Notes: a model not told the origin generated them from the sequence alone. Counted from the first letter of the stretch, positions 48,947 to 60,253 are shown. The stretch is 64,000 nt of DNA from Loktanella atrilutea (GCF_900128995.1 NZ_FQUE01000001.1:620001-684000), one strand, 5' to 3'. Numbers and translations are program-made.

Positions 48947-50404
48947 ATGACAATTTCCCCCAAGCCCCCGTCGGCCTCTCCAGCCGAGATCGATGCAGCC
49001 CTCGCCCTGCGGCTGCGGGACGCGGACCTGATCCCGCAGGACGGCATCGATCGCGCGCTGGCCCGGGCGCAGGCGCAGGGCACCACCCTCGACCGCGCCC
49101 TACTGGAACAGGGGCAGCTGGAAGAAGACGTGCTGCTGACGCATCTGTGCGACCTGACCGGGCTTGCATTTTGCGCCGACCCCTTTGCCGAGGGACTTGT
49201 CGCGGACCCCGCGGCAGTCGCCCATCTGTCGCCGGGCTACCTGTCCGCCAAGGCCGCCGTGCCGGTGCTGGGCGAGGACGGCGCACCGCGGCGCGTGCTT
49301 CTGGCGGCGCCGCGTGACATGGACCTGCGGGAGGAACTGTCGTTCCACCTTGGCGGGCCCATCCATGTCATCGGGGCGACGGCGCGATCCGTTCGCCTGA
49401 TGTTGTCGCAGGTCGATGCAGCCGAGCCCGCGCGCACGGACCGGGTGCCCGATGCCGCGACCGCCACGGCGCCGGAAATCGACGGGCCGGTGATCCGCTT
49501 CGTCGCGTCGAAGCTGGCGGATGCGGTGGCGCTGGGCGCCTCTGACCTGCATTTCGAGGTGACGGCCCGCGATCTGGTCGTGCGGCTGCGCGTGAACGGC
49601 ATCCTGACGCCGCAACCGGTCGACCGCGCCCTGTCGCCAGAGGCGGTGCTGGCGCGGCTGAAGGTCATGGCCAATGCCAATGTCACCGAACGACGGATGC
49701 CGCAGGACGCGCGCCTGACCGCCACCATCGCCGGCCGGCGGATCGACTTCCGCTTCTCCTCGATTCCGACGCAGACCGGGGAAAGCGTCGTGCTGCGCGT
49801 GCTGGACCCGCGCGCGCTGCGTCTGGGATGGGACCGGCTGGGGTTCGACGCCGACATGGTGGCGCGCATCATCCGCATCATCGAACAGCCCAGCGGCCTG
49901 TTCCTCGTCACCGGTCCCACCGGGTCCGGCAAATCGACGACACTCTATACCGCGTTGTCGCACCTCAACCGGCCGGGGGTGAAGATCGTCACGGTCGAGG
50001 ATCCGGTCGAATACAATCTGTCCGGCGTCCAGCAGGTGCAGGTGCAGGAGGCGGTCGGCCTGACCTTCGCCCGGGTGCTGCGGGCGATCCTGCGGCACGA
50101 TCCCAACGTAATCCTGGTGGGCGAAATCCGCGATCAGGAAACCGCCGAGATCGCCTGCCGCGCGGCGCAGGTGGGCCGCATGGTGCTGTCGACGCTGCAT
50201 GCCAACACGCCCGCCGGTGCGGCAACGCGGCTGACCGACCTTGGCGTGCCGGCCTTCATCGTGCGCGACGTGCTGCGCGGCGTGCTGGGGCAGGAACTGG
50301 TGATCCACGGCTGCCCCTCCTGCGGCGGGACCGGTTGCCAGACCTGCGGTTTCACCGGGACCGCGCCGCGCACCCTTGCCGCCGATCTCTTGGACCTGAC
50401 CTGA
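48947..50404 (+). CDS. gspE: Type II secretion ATPase GspE
   Basis: A 485-residue cytoplasmic ATPase: N-terminal GspE/MshEN domain, Walker A GPTGSGKSTTLYTAL (323-337), Asp box EDPVEYNLSGVQQVQV, Walker B ILRHDPNVILVGEIRDQETAEIA and a C-terminal C4 zinc cluster (HGCPSCGGTGCQTCGF), which distinguishes GspE/PilB-type ATPases. Drives pseudopilus extension. Divergent from the rest of the operon. Confidence 0.93.
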   Translation: MTISPKPPSASPAEIDAALALRLRDADLIPQDGIDRALARAQAQGTTLDRALLEQGQLEEDVLLTHLCDLTGLAFCADPFAEGLVADPAAVAHLSPGYLSAKAAVPVLGEDGAPRRVLLAAPRDMDLREELSFHLGGPIHVIGATARSVRLMLSQVDAAEPARTDRVPDAATATAPEIDGPVIRFVASKLADAVALGASDLHFEVTARDLVVRLRVNGILTPQPVDRALSPEAVLARLKVMANANVTERRMPQDARLTATIAGRRIDFRFSSIPTQTGESVVLRVLDPRALRLGWDRLGFDADMVARIIRIIEQPSGLFLVTGPTGSGKSTTLYTALSHLNRPGVKIVTVEDPVEYNLSGVQQVQVQEAVGLTFARVLRAILRHDPNVILVGEIRDQETAEIACRAAQVGRMVLSTLHANTPAGAATRLTDLGVPAFIVRDVLRGVLGQELVIHGCPSCGGTGCQTCGFTGTAPRTLAADLLDLT

Positions 50405-51084
50405 CTGCTTTCCCTGACTCGGGTCCTGCGGGGCGCCGCCACAATGCTGCCTGAATCTTCAGTTGATTCCGAAATCTCGCGGCTCGCTGTCTCTGCCAAG
50501 TGCCCAATTTACTATCTCTGGTGGTTTCGTCGCCGGTTTGGCGACAGACCAGGGCACATCTTGTCCAAATTTGCCGTAATTCGAGGCAGCGGTCGTGTGT
50601 ATTATCACTGTTTCGTGATCGCACCTGAAAGGCCGCCACAGCCCCTTCGTTTGATCCGCCTCACAGCCCCGCCGTCAATAAATAAAGGGGTTGGAGCAAT
50701 CGTGGCATCCCGCCATAGGCCGTAACTGTTTCTGATTTCGAAACAACCGCTTACCTCAGGGTTGTAAGGGCGCGAACGACATACCCGTCCGGCGAAATTC
50801 GGCAAAGATTTTGCCTCATTCTGGACAACTTTTTTCTTTTTCGGACGCCACAACCTGTCTATTGCTGAACATGCCCAACTGGGGGGCAAAACCGGCCGAT
50901 TGGGGCGGTCGGGCCGATGAAGAGAAAATCGGCGAACTTTTGTGTCTGCGGCGAAGGGTTCTCCCACGCTGATACGAATGCTGAACGGCACTGCGCCGTG
51001 ACGCAATTTTAGTCGCGCCGGCATCATTTGCCGGTGCCGTTGAAGCATGGGACGACGCCTTTTCCGGCGTTTTGGAGTGATCTA
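50405..51084. other. 680-bp gap upstream of the RTX giant
   Basis: No coding gene seen. A/T-rich stretches (AACTTTTTTCTTTTTCGG at 50827-50844, AATAAATAAAGGGG near 50680) suggest a long regulatory leader or a small RNA; a -35/-10 pair is not clear enough to call. Confidence 0.4.
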
Positions 51085-54000
51085 ATGACTACGAGTGGCT
51101 ATTCTTACAAGTGGTGCGATCTGGGCGGCTCTTGGCACGCCGGTTACCCGGACAGTCTTCTGAAGTGCCTCAAGATCGAATTCTGCGCCCCGGACAAGAC
51201 CGTTTATCAGGACTGCACACCGCCGGAATGCACGAACAACACCCCCACGACCCCGGGCGGCCACGCCGTTCTTGACGGAATCGTCGAGGGGACGAACGGC
51301 GCAGACGTCATTGACACAAGCTACAACGGCGACCCGCAGGGCGACCGCATCGACGCGAACGACCAGATCCTGCCCGGCGAGGGCGTGAACGACGACATCG
51401 TCCTGGGCCTCGGCGGCAACGACAAGATCTACTCCGGCAAGGGCAACGACGATGTCTATGCGGGCAGCGGCAACGACTACGTCGAAGGTGGCGCAGGTAA
51501 CGACGTGATCTATGGCGACAAGGGCGGCAGCGCCCCCAAGACCACCGTGACCCGCGAAAGCTTCGAATGGGACAAGGCTCCCGACCAGTGGCAGGGCGGC
51601 TGGACCGACTGGAACTACAGCGGCACCATCGACAACGGCGACCATCTGGGCGGGTTCAGCCAGAACACCGGCAGCGTCAACGTGAAATTCGACGTGATGA
51701 AGACGACCGGCTACGGCATCGACACCACCTTCACCACCGACACGCAAAATGTAGCCGGCATCGTGGCCGACGGCGCGCCCGTCGCGAACAACAGCTCGCT
51801 CGCCAGCGAACTGGACAGCTGCGGCGATCAGGTCGAATACAAGCTTGGCTTCGACAAGCCGGTGTCCAACGTGTCCTTCAACATCAATGACATCGACGGC
51901 GACGGCGTGGTCAAGGTGCTGGCCTATGATGCCGCCGGCAAAGAGATCAACGTCGACCTGACCGGTGGCGCCAAGCTGACGCTGAAGGACACGGACGGCA
52001 AGTTCGGCGCCGATACGGCCGACAGCAAGGGCGGCTACGAGGCCGACACGTCCACCAATTACTCCGTCACCGTGTCGGTCCCCGGCCCGGTGTCCAAGAT
52101 CGTCATCATTCACAGCCAGGACGGCAACAACGACTCGGGCGTGAACGTCACCGACGTCTATTTCGACGCGGGAACCCCGATCGCAGAGGATACCGGCGCC
52201 GAGGGGAACGACACGCTGCTGGGCGGGTCCGGCGACGACGTGATCTATGGCGAGGGTGGCAACGACATCATCTACGGCGATCGTGGCCCGCATGCCGAGG
52301 CCACGCCGAAGCAATACGTCCGCGAAGACTTCGAATGGGACAAGGCGCCCGATCCCAGCGGCAATGGAACCTCCATCGACGACGGTGACAACCTGAACGG
52401 CGGCTTCAGCCAGAAGACCGGCAACGTCACGGTCAAGTTTTCCGTCACCGATACCAACGAACATCCGGAATCGACATTCGAGACCGAAGCGGTCAAGGTC
52501 CACTCGATCAATGATGGCGGTCTTGGCCTGAACGGCAACAGCTCGCTCGACTCGGTGCTGGACAAGGACGGCGAGACCGCGACCTACAAACTAGACTTCT
52601 CCGATGACGTGAAGAACGTCAGCTTCCGCATCGACGACATCGACAATTCCTCCAAGGTGGAGGTGCGCGCCTACGACGCGAATGGCAACCTCGTGCCGAT
52701 CGATGTGCAGACCGGTGCCGGCATCGAGGCGTCCGACACGGACGGCGTCGGCGGCAACGAACTGCTGCTCAGCAAGGGTGGCGACGGCACCGAGCTCAAT
52801 CAGGATTACTCGGCGCTGGTGAACATCGCGGGCCCGATCAGCCGGATCGAGATCACGCACACCAAGGTGCAGTCCCTGCAACCGGGCAGCAATGCCGGTA
52901 TCAACATCACGGATGTGTATTTCGATGCCCCCGTTGTCGGCACGGGCGATAACGGACCGGACGGCAACGATCATCTGTTCGGTGGCGCCGGTGACGACAT
53001 CATCGCAGGGCAGGGTGGCAACGACCGCATTCTGACCGGCACCGGCCACGACGTGGCGACCGGCGGCAAGGGCAACGACACCATCGATGCCAGCGGCGAC
53101 GGCGCGACCTCCACCGGTGCGGCCAACGGCAGCCGCCCGGCGGCGGACTACCAGAACGTCCTGGCCGGCGGCGCGGGTGACGACACGATCACCGGCGGCG
53201 ACGGCGACGACATCATCACCGGCGACGATGACAGCCGTGCCAGCGCCAAGACCGGAGAGGCCTTCAACGCGGCGGCCGACGGTCACGACGTCATTTACGG
53301 CGGCAAGGGCAACGACGAGATCCACACCGGCAGCTGGGCGGATGGCGAACAGGGCCTGTCAAACACCCAGACCGGCATGGTCGGTGACGTCGCCTATGGC
53401 GGCGACGGCGACGACATCGTGCTGGGCGCCAGCGGTGACGACAAGCTTTACGGCGATGCGGGCAACGACCGCATGAACGGCGGCGGCGGTGTCGATCACA
53501 TCTATGGCGGCACCGGCAACGACGCCATCGACGGCAGTGCGGGCAACGATGTCCTCTACGGCGGCGACGACCGCGACACCTTCACCGGCGGTGCAGGCGA
53601 CACGGTCGACGGCGGTGCCGGCGGCGACGATTTCGACACGCTGGTCCTGCCGGACGGGTCGTTCTACAAGAACACCGGTCCTGACGGCACCGGGTCGCCC
53701 ATCGCCGATGCCGACGGCAACAGCTTTACCGGGCGCATCATCTTCACCGACGCGCAGGGCAATCCGACCGGCGGCAAGATCGACTACACCGAGATCGAGA
53801 AGATCCAGGGCGGCACCCCTGCCAACGGCGCGCCCGACGCGATGAACGATGCCTTCCCGGTCAAGTCGACCGAGGTCGTCGGCGACATCGACGGCAACGT
53901 GCTGGCCAACGACACCGATCCGAACGGCGACCCGCTGACCGTGGTTGGCGTCGGTGCGGCGAACACCGGTGTCGGCACGCCTGTTGCCGGCAGCAACGGC

Positions 54001-57000
54001 GGCCTGATCACGATCAAGGCCAACGGCGACGTCGATTTCGACGCCAACGGCGACTTCGACGATCTGGGCCTGAACGACACCCGTGAAACCAGCGTCACCT
54101 ACACCGTCAGCGACGGCAAGGGCGGCTTCGACACGGCCACCGTCACCTTTCAGGTCGGCGGCGTGAACGACGGCACCGTCTTCGGCACCGACGGCAACGA
54201 CGTGATGAACCCGGGCTATGTCGACGCCAACGGCGACATCATCGATGGTAACGACGCGATCCTGCCGGGCGACGTCGGCAACGACGACCTGATCTTCGGC
54301 AAGGGCGGCAACGACACCATCAACGCCGGCGACGGCAATGACGAGGTCTACGGCGGTCTCGGCAACGACTCGATCACCGGCGGCGCCGGCAACGACACCG
54401 TCAGCGGCGACGCGGGTGACGACACGCTGCGCGGCGGCGCCGGTGACGACATCGTCGACGGCGGTGACGGCAACGATACAGAGTTCGGTGGCGACGGAAA
54501 CGACACGGTCGTCGGCGGCGAAGGCAACGACACCCTGTCCGGCAACGCCGGCAACGACACACTTTACGGAGATGCGGGCAACGACAGCATCTCTGGCGGC
54601 ACCGGCGACGACAAGATCGAGGGCGGCGTCGGCAACGACGTCATCGACGGCGGCACCGGCAGCGACAGCATCGACGGCGGTGACGGCGACGACATCATCA
54701 ACGCCGGCAACCACGTCAATCCGGCCACCGACTACGACTATCCGGGCACGGAGGTGCCAGGCCTGCCGATCGGCGACAACGATCCGTTCCCCTATGACGA
54801 CCGCGACGTGGTCTACGGCGGGGCCGGGAACGACACGATCACCACGGGCGACGACGCCGACTCGGTCTACGGCGGCGCTGGCAACGACTACATCGACGCC
54901 GGGATCGACAACGACTTCGTGCAGGGCGGGGCCGGCAACGACACCATCATCGGTGGCCAGGGCGAGGACATCATCGAAGGCAACGACGGTGACGACCTGA
55001 TCTACGGCGGCTTGGAAACCGACATCCTCGACATACCCGACGCCTATGACCCCGCGCCGAACGACAACCGCGACACGATCTACGGCGGTGCCGGCAACGA
55101 TACGATCTACGGCCGTGACGACAATGACAGCATCAATGGCGGCGCCGGCGATGACCTGATCTACGGCGGTGTCGATGACGACAAGATCCTGGGCGATGGC
55201 GGCGACGACATCATCTACGGCGGTCAGGGCAACGACAGCGTGTCCGGCGGAGCCGGAAACGACGAAGTTTATGGCGACGACGGCGACGATTTCGTCGGCG
55301 GCGGCTTCGGCGGCGGCAACGACACCCTGTTCGGCGGGGCCGGCAACGACACCCTGAACGGCAGCCTCGACGACGACACGCTCTACGGTGGTGACGGCAA
55401 CGACACGTTGTCCGGTGCCGAAGGCAACGACACCTTCTACGGCGGTGCCGGAGAGGATAAGATCCAGGGCAACAAGGGCGACGACCTGATCTACGGCGGT
55501 GCGGACAACGACGAGATCCGGTCCAACACCGGCAACGACGTGGTCTACGGCGACGATGGCGACGACACCATCTTCACCGGCGAGGTCCCCTACGGCGAGT
55601 TCCCGGACGTCGACGTGCCCGGCGACGGCTTCCCCGCCGATGCCAATCCGTTCGATGACCGGGATCTGGTCTATGGCGGTGCCGGCAACGACACGATCCG
55701 CACCGGTGACGATCAGGACACGATCTTTGGCGGCACCGGCAATGACACGATCTATGCCGGGATCGACGACGACACGGTCAACGGCGATGCCGGCGACGAC
55801 CTGATCTATGGCGGTCAGGGCAACGACAGCCTCTCCGGTGGTGCCGGTAACGACATCGTCTACGGTGAAGACGGCGACGATTTCCTCGGCGGCGGTCAGT
55901 TCACGGGCAGCGACACGTTGTATGGCGGTGCCGGCAATGACACCCTGAACGGCGGTCTGGACGATGACGAGCTGTATGGCGGCGACGGCAACGACACGCT
56001 GTCTGGCGCTGAAGGCAACGACAGCTTCTACGGCGGCGCCGGCGACGACAAGATCCAGGGCAACAAGGGCGACGACCTGATCTACGGCGGTGACGGCAAC
56101 GACGAGATCCGGGCCAACACCGGCAGCGATCTGGTCTACGGCGGCGATGGCGACGACATCATCTTCACCGGTGAAGTCCCCTACGGCCAGGTTCCCGATC
56201 GGGATTTGCCTGACGACGGTCTGGACGCTGATCCCGATCCGTTCGATGATCGTGACACGGTCTATGGCGGTGACGGCAACGACCAGATCCGGACAGGCGA
56301 CGACGCCGACCTGATCTATGGCGGTGCCGGCAACGACAGCATCGACGCGGGGATCGACGACGACGTCATCTTCTCCGGCGACGGCGCCGACATCGTGAAG
56401 GGCGGTCAGGGCAACGACGTTTTCCGCGATGCCTCTTCCGGCGACGTGATCATCGGTGGTGAAGACCCCGACGGCAAGGACATCGATACCTTCAACTTCG
56501 ATCAGGAGACGCTGGACAAGATCGACCGCATCGTGCGCAACGGCGGTGCCAACGCCAGCGAGGCGCTGCGGGAATCCGGGACTATCTACTTCAAGGATGG
56601 CACCACCGCGACCTTCCAGGAGATCGAGGCACCCTGCTTCACGCCGGGCACCACGATCGCCACGCCCAAGGGCGAGCGTCTGGTCGAGGATCTGCGTCCC
56701 GGCGACAAGGTCATCACCCGCGACAACGGCATCCAGGAAATCGCCTGGGTCGGGTCGAAGGAGATGTCGGGCAAGGAACTGGCCGCCAAGCCGCACATGA
56801 AGCCGATCCTGATCAAGGCCGGGGCCCTCGGCCACGGTCTGCCAGAGCGGGACATGCTGCTGTCGCCCAACCACCGGGTGCTGGTCGCAAGCGAGAAGAC
56901 GCAGCTTTACTTCGAAGAGCGTGAGGTTCTGGCCGCCGCCAAGCACATGACCGGTGCGCAGGGCATCCACACCCTCGACGTGATGCGGACGACCTACATC

Positions 57001-57216
57001 CACTTCATGTTCGAGCGTCACGAGGTCGTGCTGTCGAACGGGGCCTGGACCGAAAGCTTCCATCCCGGCGACTACTCCTTGAACGGCCTCGGCAACAGCC
57101 AGCGGAACGAAATCTTCGAACTCTTCCCAGAACTGCAGACCGAAGCGGGTATCGAAGGCTACCAGTCGGCCCGCAAGGCGCTGAAGAAGCACGAAGCCCG
57201 CCTGCTGATGAAGTAG
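51085..57216 (+). CDS. Giant RTX-repeat protein with C-terminal Hint domain
   Basis: A 2043-residue protein. N-terminus: 55 residues with five Cys (WCDLGG, KCLK, FCAP, DCTP, ECTN) and no signal peptide. Two related domains of about 210 residues (about 153-367 and 411-617, each opening with FEWDKAP) alternate with RTX nonapeptides (GGxGxDxUx) at about 105-150, 375-400 and 625-850. A cadherin/VCBS-like domain follows at about 915-1025, and dense RTX arrays fill 1030-1790, including a 197-residue tandem super-repeat. From Cys1851 a Hint domain ([20 protein letters not shown], then SPNHRVLV) reaches the end. Calcium-binding, cell-surface or secreted; no type I exporter gene is nearby. GGAGTGA precedes the ATG. 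Confidence 0.9.
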   Translation: MTTSGYSYKWCDLGGSWHAGYPDSLLKCLKIEFCAPDKTVYQDCTPPECTNNTPTTPGGHAVLDGIVEGTNGADVIDTSYNGDPQGDRIDANDQILPGEGVNDDIVLGLGGNDKIYSGKGNDDVYAGSGNDYVEGGAGNDVIYGDKGGSAPKTTVTRESFEWDKAPDQWQGGWTDWNYSGTIDNGDHLGGFSQNTGSVNVKFDVMKTTGYGIDTTFTTDTQNVAGIVADGAPVANNSSLASELDSCGDQVEYKLGFDKPVSNVSFNINDIDGDGVVKVLAYDAAGKEINVDLTGGAKLTLKDTDGKFGADTADSKGGYEADTSTNYSVTVSVPGPVSKIVIIHSQDGNNDSGVNVTDVYFDAGTPIAEDTGAEGNDTLLGGSGDDVIYGEGGNDIIYGDRGPHAEATPKQYVREDFEWDKAPDPSGNGTSIDDGDNLNGGFSQKTGNVTVKFSVTDTNEHPESTFETEAVKVHSINDGGLGLNGNSSLDSVLDKDGETATYKLDFSDDVKNVSFRIDDIDNSSKVEVRAYDANGNLVPIDVQTGAGIEASDTDGVGGNELLLSKGGDGTELNQDYSALVNIAGPISRIEITHTKVQSLQPGSNAGINITDVYFDAPVVGTGDNGPDGNDHLFGGAGDDIIAGQGGNDRILTGTGHDVATGGKGNDTIDASGDGATSTGAANGSRPAADYQNVLAGGAGDDTITGGDGDDIITGDDDSRASAKTGEAFNAAADGHDVIYGGKGNDEIHTGSWADGEQGLSNTQTGMVGDVAYGGDGDDIVLGASGDDKLYGDAGNDRMNGGGGVDHIYGGTGNDAIDGSAGNDVLYGGDDRDTFTGGAGDTVDGGAGGDDFDTLVLPDGSFYKNTGPDGTGSPIADADGNSFTGRIIFTDAQGNPTGGKIDYTEIEKIQGGTPANGAPDAMNDAFPVKSTEVVGDIDGNVLANDTDPNGDPLTVVGVGAANTGVGTPVAGSNGGLITIKANGDVDFDANGDFDDLGLNDTRETSVTYTVSDGKGGFDTATVTFQVGGVNDGTVFGTDGNDVMNPGYVDANGDIIDGNDAILPGDVGNDDLIFGKGGNDTINAGDGNDEVYGGLGNDSITGGAGNDTVSGDAGDDTLRGGAGDDIVDGGDGNDTEFGGDGNDTVVGGEGNDTLSGNAGNDTLYGDAGNDSISGGTGDDKIEGGVGNDVIDGGTGSDSIDGGDGDDIINAGNHVNPATDYDYPGTEVPGLPIGDNDPFPYDDRDVVYGGAGNDTITTGDDADSVYGGAGNDYIDAGIDNDFVQGGAGNDTIIGGQGEDIIEGNDGDDLIYGGLETDILDIPDAYDPAPNDNRDTIYGGAGNDTIYGRDDNDSINGGAGDDLIYGGVDDDKILGDGGDDIIYGGQGNDSVSGGAGNDEVYGDDGDDFVGGGFGGGNDTLFGGAGNDTLNGSLDDDTLYGGDGNDTLSGAEGNDTFYGGAGEDKIQGNKGDDLIYGGADNDEIRSNTGNDVVYGDDGDDTIFTGEVPYGEFPDVDVPGDGFPADANPFDDRDLVYGGAGNDTIRTGDDQDTIFGGTGNDTIYAGIDDDTVNGDAGDDLIYGGQGNDSLSGGAGNDIVYGEDGDDFLGGGQFTGSDTLYGGAGNDTLNGGLDDDELYGGDGNDTLSGAEGNDSFYGGAGDDKIQGNKGDDLIYGGDGNDEIRANTGSDLVYGGDGDDIIFTGEVPYGQVPDRDLPDDGLDADPDPFDDRDTVYGGDGNDQIRTGDDADLIYGGAGNDSIDAGIDDDVIFSGDGADIVKGGQGNDVFRDASSGDVIIGGEDPDGKDIDTFNFDQETLDKIDRIVRNGGANASEALRESGTIYFKDGTTATFQEIEAPCFTPGTTIATPKGERLVEDLRPGDKVITRDNGIQEIAWVGSKEMSGKELAAKPHMKPILIKAGALGHGLPERDMLLSPNHRVLVASEKTQLYFEEREVLAAAKHMTGAQGIHTLDVMRTTYIHFMFERHEVVLSNGAWTESFHPGDYSLNGLGNSQRNEIFELFPELQTEAGIEGYQSARKALKKHEARLLMK
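54782..56370 (+). repeat. 591-bp tandem super-repeat within the RTX gene
   Basis: The block starting GGQGNDSxSGGAGNDxVYG recurs 591 bp (197 codons) later (55219 and 55810); the anchor PFDDRDxVYGG recurs at 55645 and 56236, exactly 591 bp apart, and a diverged version ([13 protein letters not shown]) lies at 54782. Substitutions between copies are mostly silent or conservative. Confidence 0.8.
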
Positions 57217-57266
57217 TGCGATTGCAGCCCTCCCCTGCGCAGGGGGCTGTGACGGGGACAAACGAA

Positions 57267-57295
57267 AGGCGGGCCGCGACTGCGGCCCGCCTTTT
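57267..57295 (+). terminator. Intrinsic terminator after the RTX gene
   Basis: AGGCGGGCCGC-GACT-GCGGCCCGCCT stem followed by TTT, about 50 nt after the stop. Confidence 0.8.
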
Positions 57296-57336
57296 CACGT
57301 GATGCGAAAGAGTCGAAGCCCAAGCCGTTGAAACGA

Positions 57337-57924
57337 TCAGGTTTTGCGGTTTCGATAGGCGGCCCAATCCTCCGGTGTGTCGAGGTCCAGTCGCGCGCGG
57401 TCGTCGGCAAAACGCAGCAGGACGGTCCTGTCGCGCAGCGGTCTGACGACCGCGCCGGCGCCGTCGTCGCCTTGCAGGTCCGCGAACTGCGGGCGCAGGC
57501 TTGCATCGAAAAGCACCGGATGACCCGGCCGGCCGTCGGGCATGGCACCGCGCCAAATCAGGGCGTCGCGCTGCGACTGCCGTGCTGCGATGATCCGGGA
57601 CATGTCATCGCCCGTGATCTCCGGCAGGTCGGCCAGCACCACGAGGAAGGCGTCACATTCCGGCAGCCTTGCCACGGAGCCGCGCAATGTGCCGGATTGG
57701 CCCTCCGCCGCCTCTGGCACGCCCAGCGCCGTGACCGGCAGGCCGTCAAGCAGCGTCAGCCGCTCGTCCGCCCGGTGGTGCAGCGCGACGAAGGTCGGCG
57801 CGACACGCACCGCTTCGGCCGCAATGCGGCGCAGCAGGGGCTGTCCGCCGACCGGCTCTGCCAGCTTGTCCAGCCCGCGCATGCGGCGCGATTCCCCGGC
57901 GGCGAGGATCAGGATCGGGATCAT
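57337..57924 (-). CDS. MobA-like NTP transferase (MocA family)
   Basis: A 195-residue nucleotidyltransferase: LILAAGESRRMRGLDKLAEPVGGQPLLRR (loop and Lys for NTP binding), LADLPEITGDDM (metal-binding Asp), GRPGHPVLFDASLRPQFADLQGDDGAGAVV. Closest in layout to MocA (molybdopterin cytidylyltransferase). The molybdopterin partner genes are not in the window. Confidence 0.83.
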   Translation of the reverse strand: MIPILILAAGESRRMRGLDKLAEPVGGQPLLRRIAAEAVRVAPTFVALHHRADERLTLLDGLPVTALGVPEAAEGQSGTLRGSVARLPECDAFLVVLADLPEITGDDMSRIIAARQSQRDALIWRGAMPDGRPGHPVLFDASLRPQFADLQGDDGAGAVVRPLRDRTVLLRFADDRARLDLDTPEDWAAYRNRKT

Positions 57925-57942
57925 CGCGGCGGCACGCCGGCC

Positions 57943-58497
57943 CTAGGGGATGATACGTGTGTACTTGGTGCCCTTCAGGGTCGCGCCAATGCGCAGCCCG
58001 GACTGCGCGAAGACAACCGCGATGACCGGCGCAAGCGAGGTGATCGTCTCTGCCCGCAGCACGTCACCCTGATCGGCGGCGACGTATTCCAGATCGGCCC
58101 CCGCCGCCCAGCCCATCGAGGACCGGAAATCCGCCAGCGCGTTCTGCGTCATGAAGAACAACACGTGGCTGTACTGCTGCGCCCCGATCTGCAGCCCGGC
58201 AGAGCCGGAGGCCGCGGAATAGTAGTCGACCGTCGATCCGTTGATCTGCAGCGCACCGCGCCCGAAGGACCCGCCAAGGCCCAGCCCCGCCTCTGTCACC
58301 AGCGGCATCACGAGGACGCCGGCGGCCTTTTCGCCCAGATCCTTCGTCCCGGGATAGGTGTCGTACATGAAGCTGAGCGTCGAGGCCACGCGGGCGTCGA
58401 TGGTCGCAGCACCATTGGAATTCACGCCGTTGCCGCAGGCCGCCAGCGGAATCGCTGCGGCGCCCAGCACGAAGTGCCGTCTTGTCAGATGTGTCAT
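57943..58497 (-). CDS. SYLF-domain (Ysc84-like) lipid-binding lipoprotein
   Basis: A 184-residue exported protein with a twin-arginine-like leader (TRRHFVLGAAAIPLAACGNG) that also contains a lipobox (AAC). The body ALGLG-type GLGLGGSFGRGALQI, YYSAASGSAGLQIGAQQYSHVLFFMTQNAL and LEYVAADQGD match the SYLF/Ysc84 family. Expected in the periplasm, possibly membrane-anchored. Bacterial roles are ill-defined. Confidence 0.85.
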   Translation of the reverse strand: MTHLTRRHFVLGAAAIPLAACGNGVNSNGAATIDARVASTLSFMYDTYPGTKDLGEKAAGVLVMPLVTEAGLGLGGSFGRGALQINGSTVDYYSAASGSAGLQIGAQQYSHVLFFMTQNALADFRSSMGWAAGADLEYVAADQGDVLRAETITSLAPVIAVVFAQSGLRIGATLKGTKYTRIIP

Positions 58498-58602
58498 TGG
58501 TTCGCCCTTGTCTGCTGCCCACGGGACGTTGACCGCCCTCGTTAGGGCAGAACCATAAGGCGTCTTTGCGAATCTGTCACACCCAAAATGCAGGGCGGGG
58601 GT

Positions 58603-59604
58603 TTACAGGCGGTTCAGCAGCTTCGCCGCCTCGGGCGCGAAATAGGTCAGGATGCCGTCGCAACCGGCGCGTTTGAAGGCAAGCAGGCTTTCCATCATCA
58701 CCTTCGGCCCGTCCAGCCAGCCGTTCTGGATCGCCGCCTGCAGCATCGCGTATTCGCCGCTGACCTGATAGGCATAGGTCGGCACGCCGAAGGTGTCCTT
58801 CACCCGGCGGCAGATATCCAGATAGGGCATGCCCGGTTTCACCATCACCATGTCGGCGCCCTCCTGCAGGTCGCGTTCGACCAGCCGCAGCGCCTCGTCC
58901 GCGTTGCCGGGATCCATCTGATAGGTGTTCTTGTCCCCCGTCAGCGCGGCGGAGGCACCGACCGCGTCGCGGAACGGCCCGTAGAAGGCGGAGGCATATT
59001 TCGCCGTGTAGCTCAGGATCGCCACGTCGATGTGGCCCTCCGCCTCCAGTGCGGCGCGCATCGCGCCGATGCGGCCATCCATCATGTCCGAGGGGCCGAG
59101 GATGTCGGCCCCGGCCTCTGCCTGCGCCAGCGCCATCTTGACCAGCGCCGCGACCGTGCGGTCGTTCACGATGCGCCCGTCCTCGACGAAACCGTCGTGG
59201 CCGTTGATGTTGTAGGGGTCGAGCGCGATGTCCGTCATGATCGCGATATCGGGCACCGCATCCTTGATCGCGCGGATCGCCTGATTGCTGATATTGTCCG
59301 GCGACCAGGCGAGGGCGCAATCCTCGGTCCGTTCCGCCATGCCGGTATAGGGAAAGATGCACATCGCGGGGATGCCCAGCTTGTGCGCCTCCTGCGCGGC
59401 CTGCACAGCGCGGTCAACGGTCTTGCGCGTGACACCGGGCATCGAGGGGATGGCGTGTTCGTCGTCCTTGCCCGCCATGACGAAGATCGGCCAGATCAGG
59501 TCATCGACGCTCAACCGGTGCTGCCGCGCGAGCCTGCGTACGGCGGGCTTGGCCCGCAGGCGGCGCAGCCGGGTGGCGGGAAAGGGGGCGACGGTCGGTT
59601 TCAT
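58603..59604 (-). CDS. hemB: Porphobilinogen synthase (delta-aminolevulinic acid dehydratase)
   Basis: Condenses two 5-aminolevulinates in heme and bacteriochlorophyll synthesis. In 333 residues: Schiff-base lysines in SYTAKYASAFYGPFRDA and MVMVKPGMPYLDI; the metal region TDIALDPYNINGHDG has Asp in place of the Cys of zinc enzymes, which predicts the Mg-dependent alphaproteobacterial type. Confidence 0.97.
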   Translation of the reverse strand: MKPTVAPFPATRLRRLRAKPAVRRLARQHRLSVDDLIWPIFVMAGKDDEHAIPSMPGVTRKTVDRAVQAAQEAHKLGIPAMCIFPYTGMAERTEDCALAWSPDNISNQAIRAIKDAVPDIAIMTDIALDPYNINGHDGFVEDGRIVNDRTVAALVKMALAQAEAGADILGPSDMMDGRIGAMRAALEAEGHIDVAILSYTAKYASAFYGPFRDAVGASAALTGDKNTYQMDPGNADEALRLVERDLQEGADMVMVKPGMPYLDICRRVKDTFGVPTYAYQVSGEYAMLQAAIQNGWLDGPKVMMESLLAFKRAGCDGILTYFAPEAAKLLNRL

Positions 59605-59728
59605 GGGGCAGGGCCTTTCTGGTCACAGGTCAGACCTTGCACGGAAAATCGGGCTGGACAAGTCTGGGCATTGCGGGCCTGCCCGACTAGGGTCCGCCGC
59701 AGCACGGAACGACAGAAAGACACGCGTC

Positions 59729-60253
59729 TTGGACTGGCATAACATCCTCTTTCAGGTGATCGACCTGCGGTCGTTTTCGTCGGTCTGGTACTGGATCATG
59801 CTGGCGGTCCTCTGGTCCTCGATGAGCTACTATGTCCTTGGCGTCCCCTTCGACCTGATCACCAAGGCACGCCAGCGTGGCGGGCAGGATCAGGACGACA
59901 TGGTCGACCTCGTTCGCATCAACGTGAACCGCCTTTTGACCATTTCGCAGACCACCGGCCCGATCCTGATCGGCATCGTCAGCTTCATCCTGACCACGCT
60001 GTTGCTGCTCGGCTTCGTCTATGGCGTCGAACTGGCACAGGCCCTGTTCCTCGTGGCGCTGCCGCTCAGCGTCCTCGGGGCGGTCAGTGTCGCCAGCGCA
60101 CGTCGCATCCGCGCCGCCGATCCCGAGCCGGAGCAGCTTTATGCCATGCTTCTGCGGCACCGGCTCTGGACGCAGATCATCGGCATGGTCGCGATCTTCG
60201 TGACGGCCATGTACGGCATGTTTCAGTTGCTGGGCACCTTGCGCGGGCTGTGA
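59729..60253 (+). CDS. Conserved membrane protein upstream of mfd (often named component of SufBCD complex)
   Basis: A 174-residue protein with four hydrophobic segments (about 18-38, 70-95, 98-118, 145-165). Opens LDWHNILFQVIDLRSFSSVWYWIMLAVLW, a pattern I recall from Rhodobacteraceae proteins labelled component of SufBCD complex; nothing in the sequence indicates Fe-S function, so I treat that label as unproven. The start is a TTG at 59729, since no ATG or GTG precedes the conserved opening. GTG of mfd overlaps its stop. Confidence 0.75.
   Translation: MDWHNILFQVIDLRSFSSVWYWIMLAVLWSSMSYYVLGVPFDLITKARQRGGQDQDDMVDLVRINVNRLLTISQTTGPILIGIVSFILTTLLLLGFVYGVELAQALFLVALPLSVLGAVSVASARRIRAADPEPEQLYAMLLRHRLWTQIIGMVAIFVTAMYGMFQLLGTLRGL

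Noticed and set aside
51028-51084. Start of the RTX gene 19 codons upstream
   Set aside because: No Shine-Dalgarno at that ATG, whereas GGAGTGA is well placed for the ATG at 51085.
51085-57216. The RTX giant as a substrate of the adjacent type II cluster
   Set aside because: It lacks the Sec/Tat signal that T2SS substrates need; RTX proteins normally leave by type I secretion. Proximity alone does not support the link.
53359-57261. 1300-codon minus-strand open frame across the RTX gene
   Set aside because: The Val/Asp/Gly repetitive translation is the mirror of the RTX repeats; the plus strand gives true calcium-binding motifs and a Hint domain.
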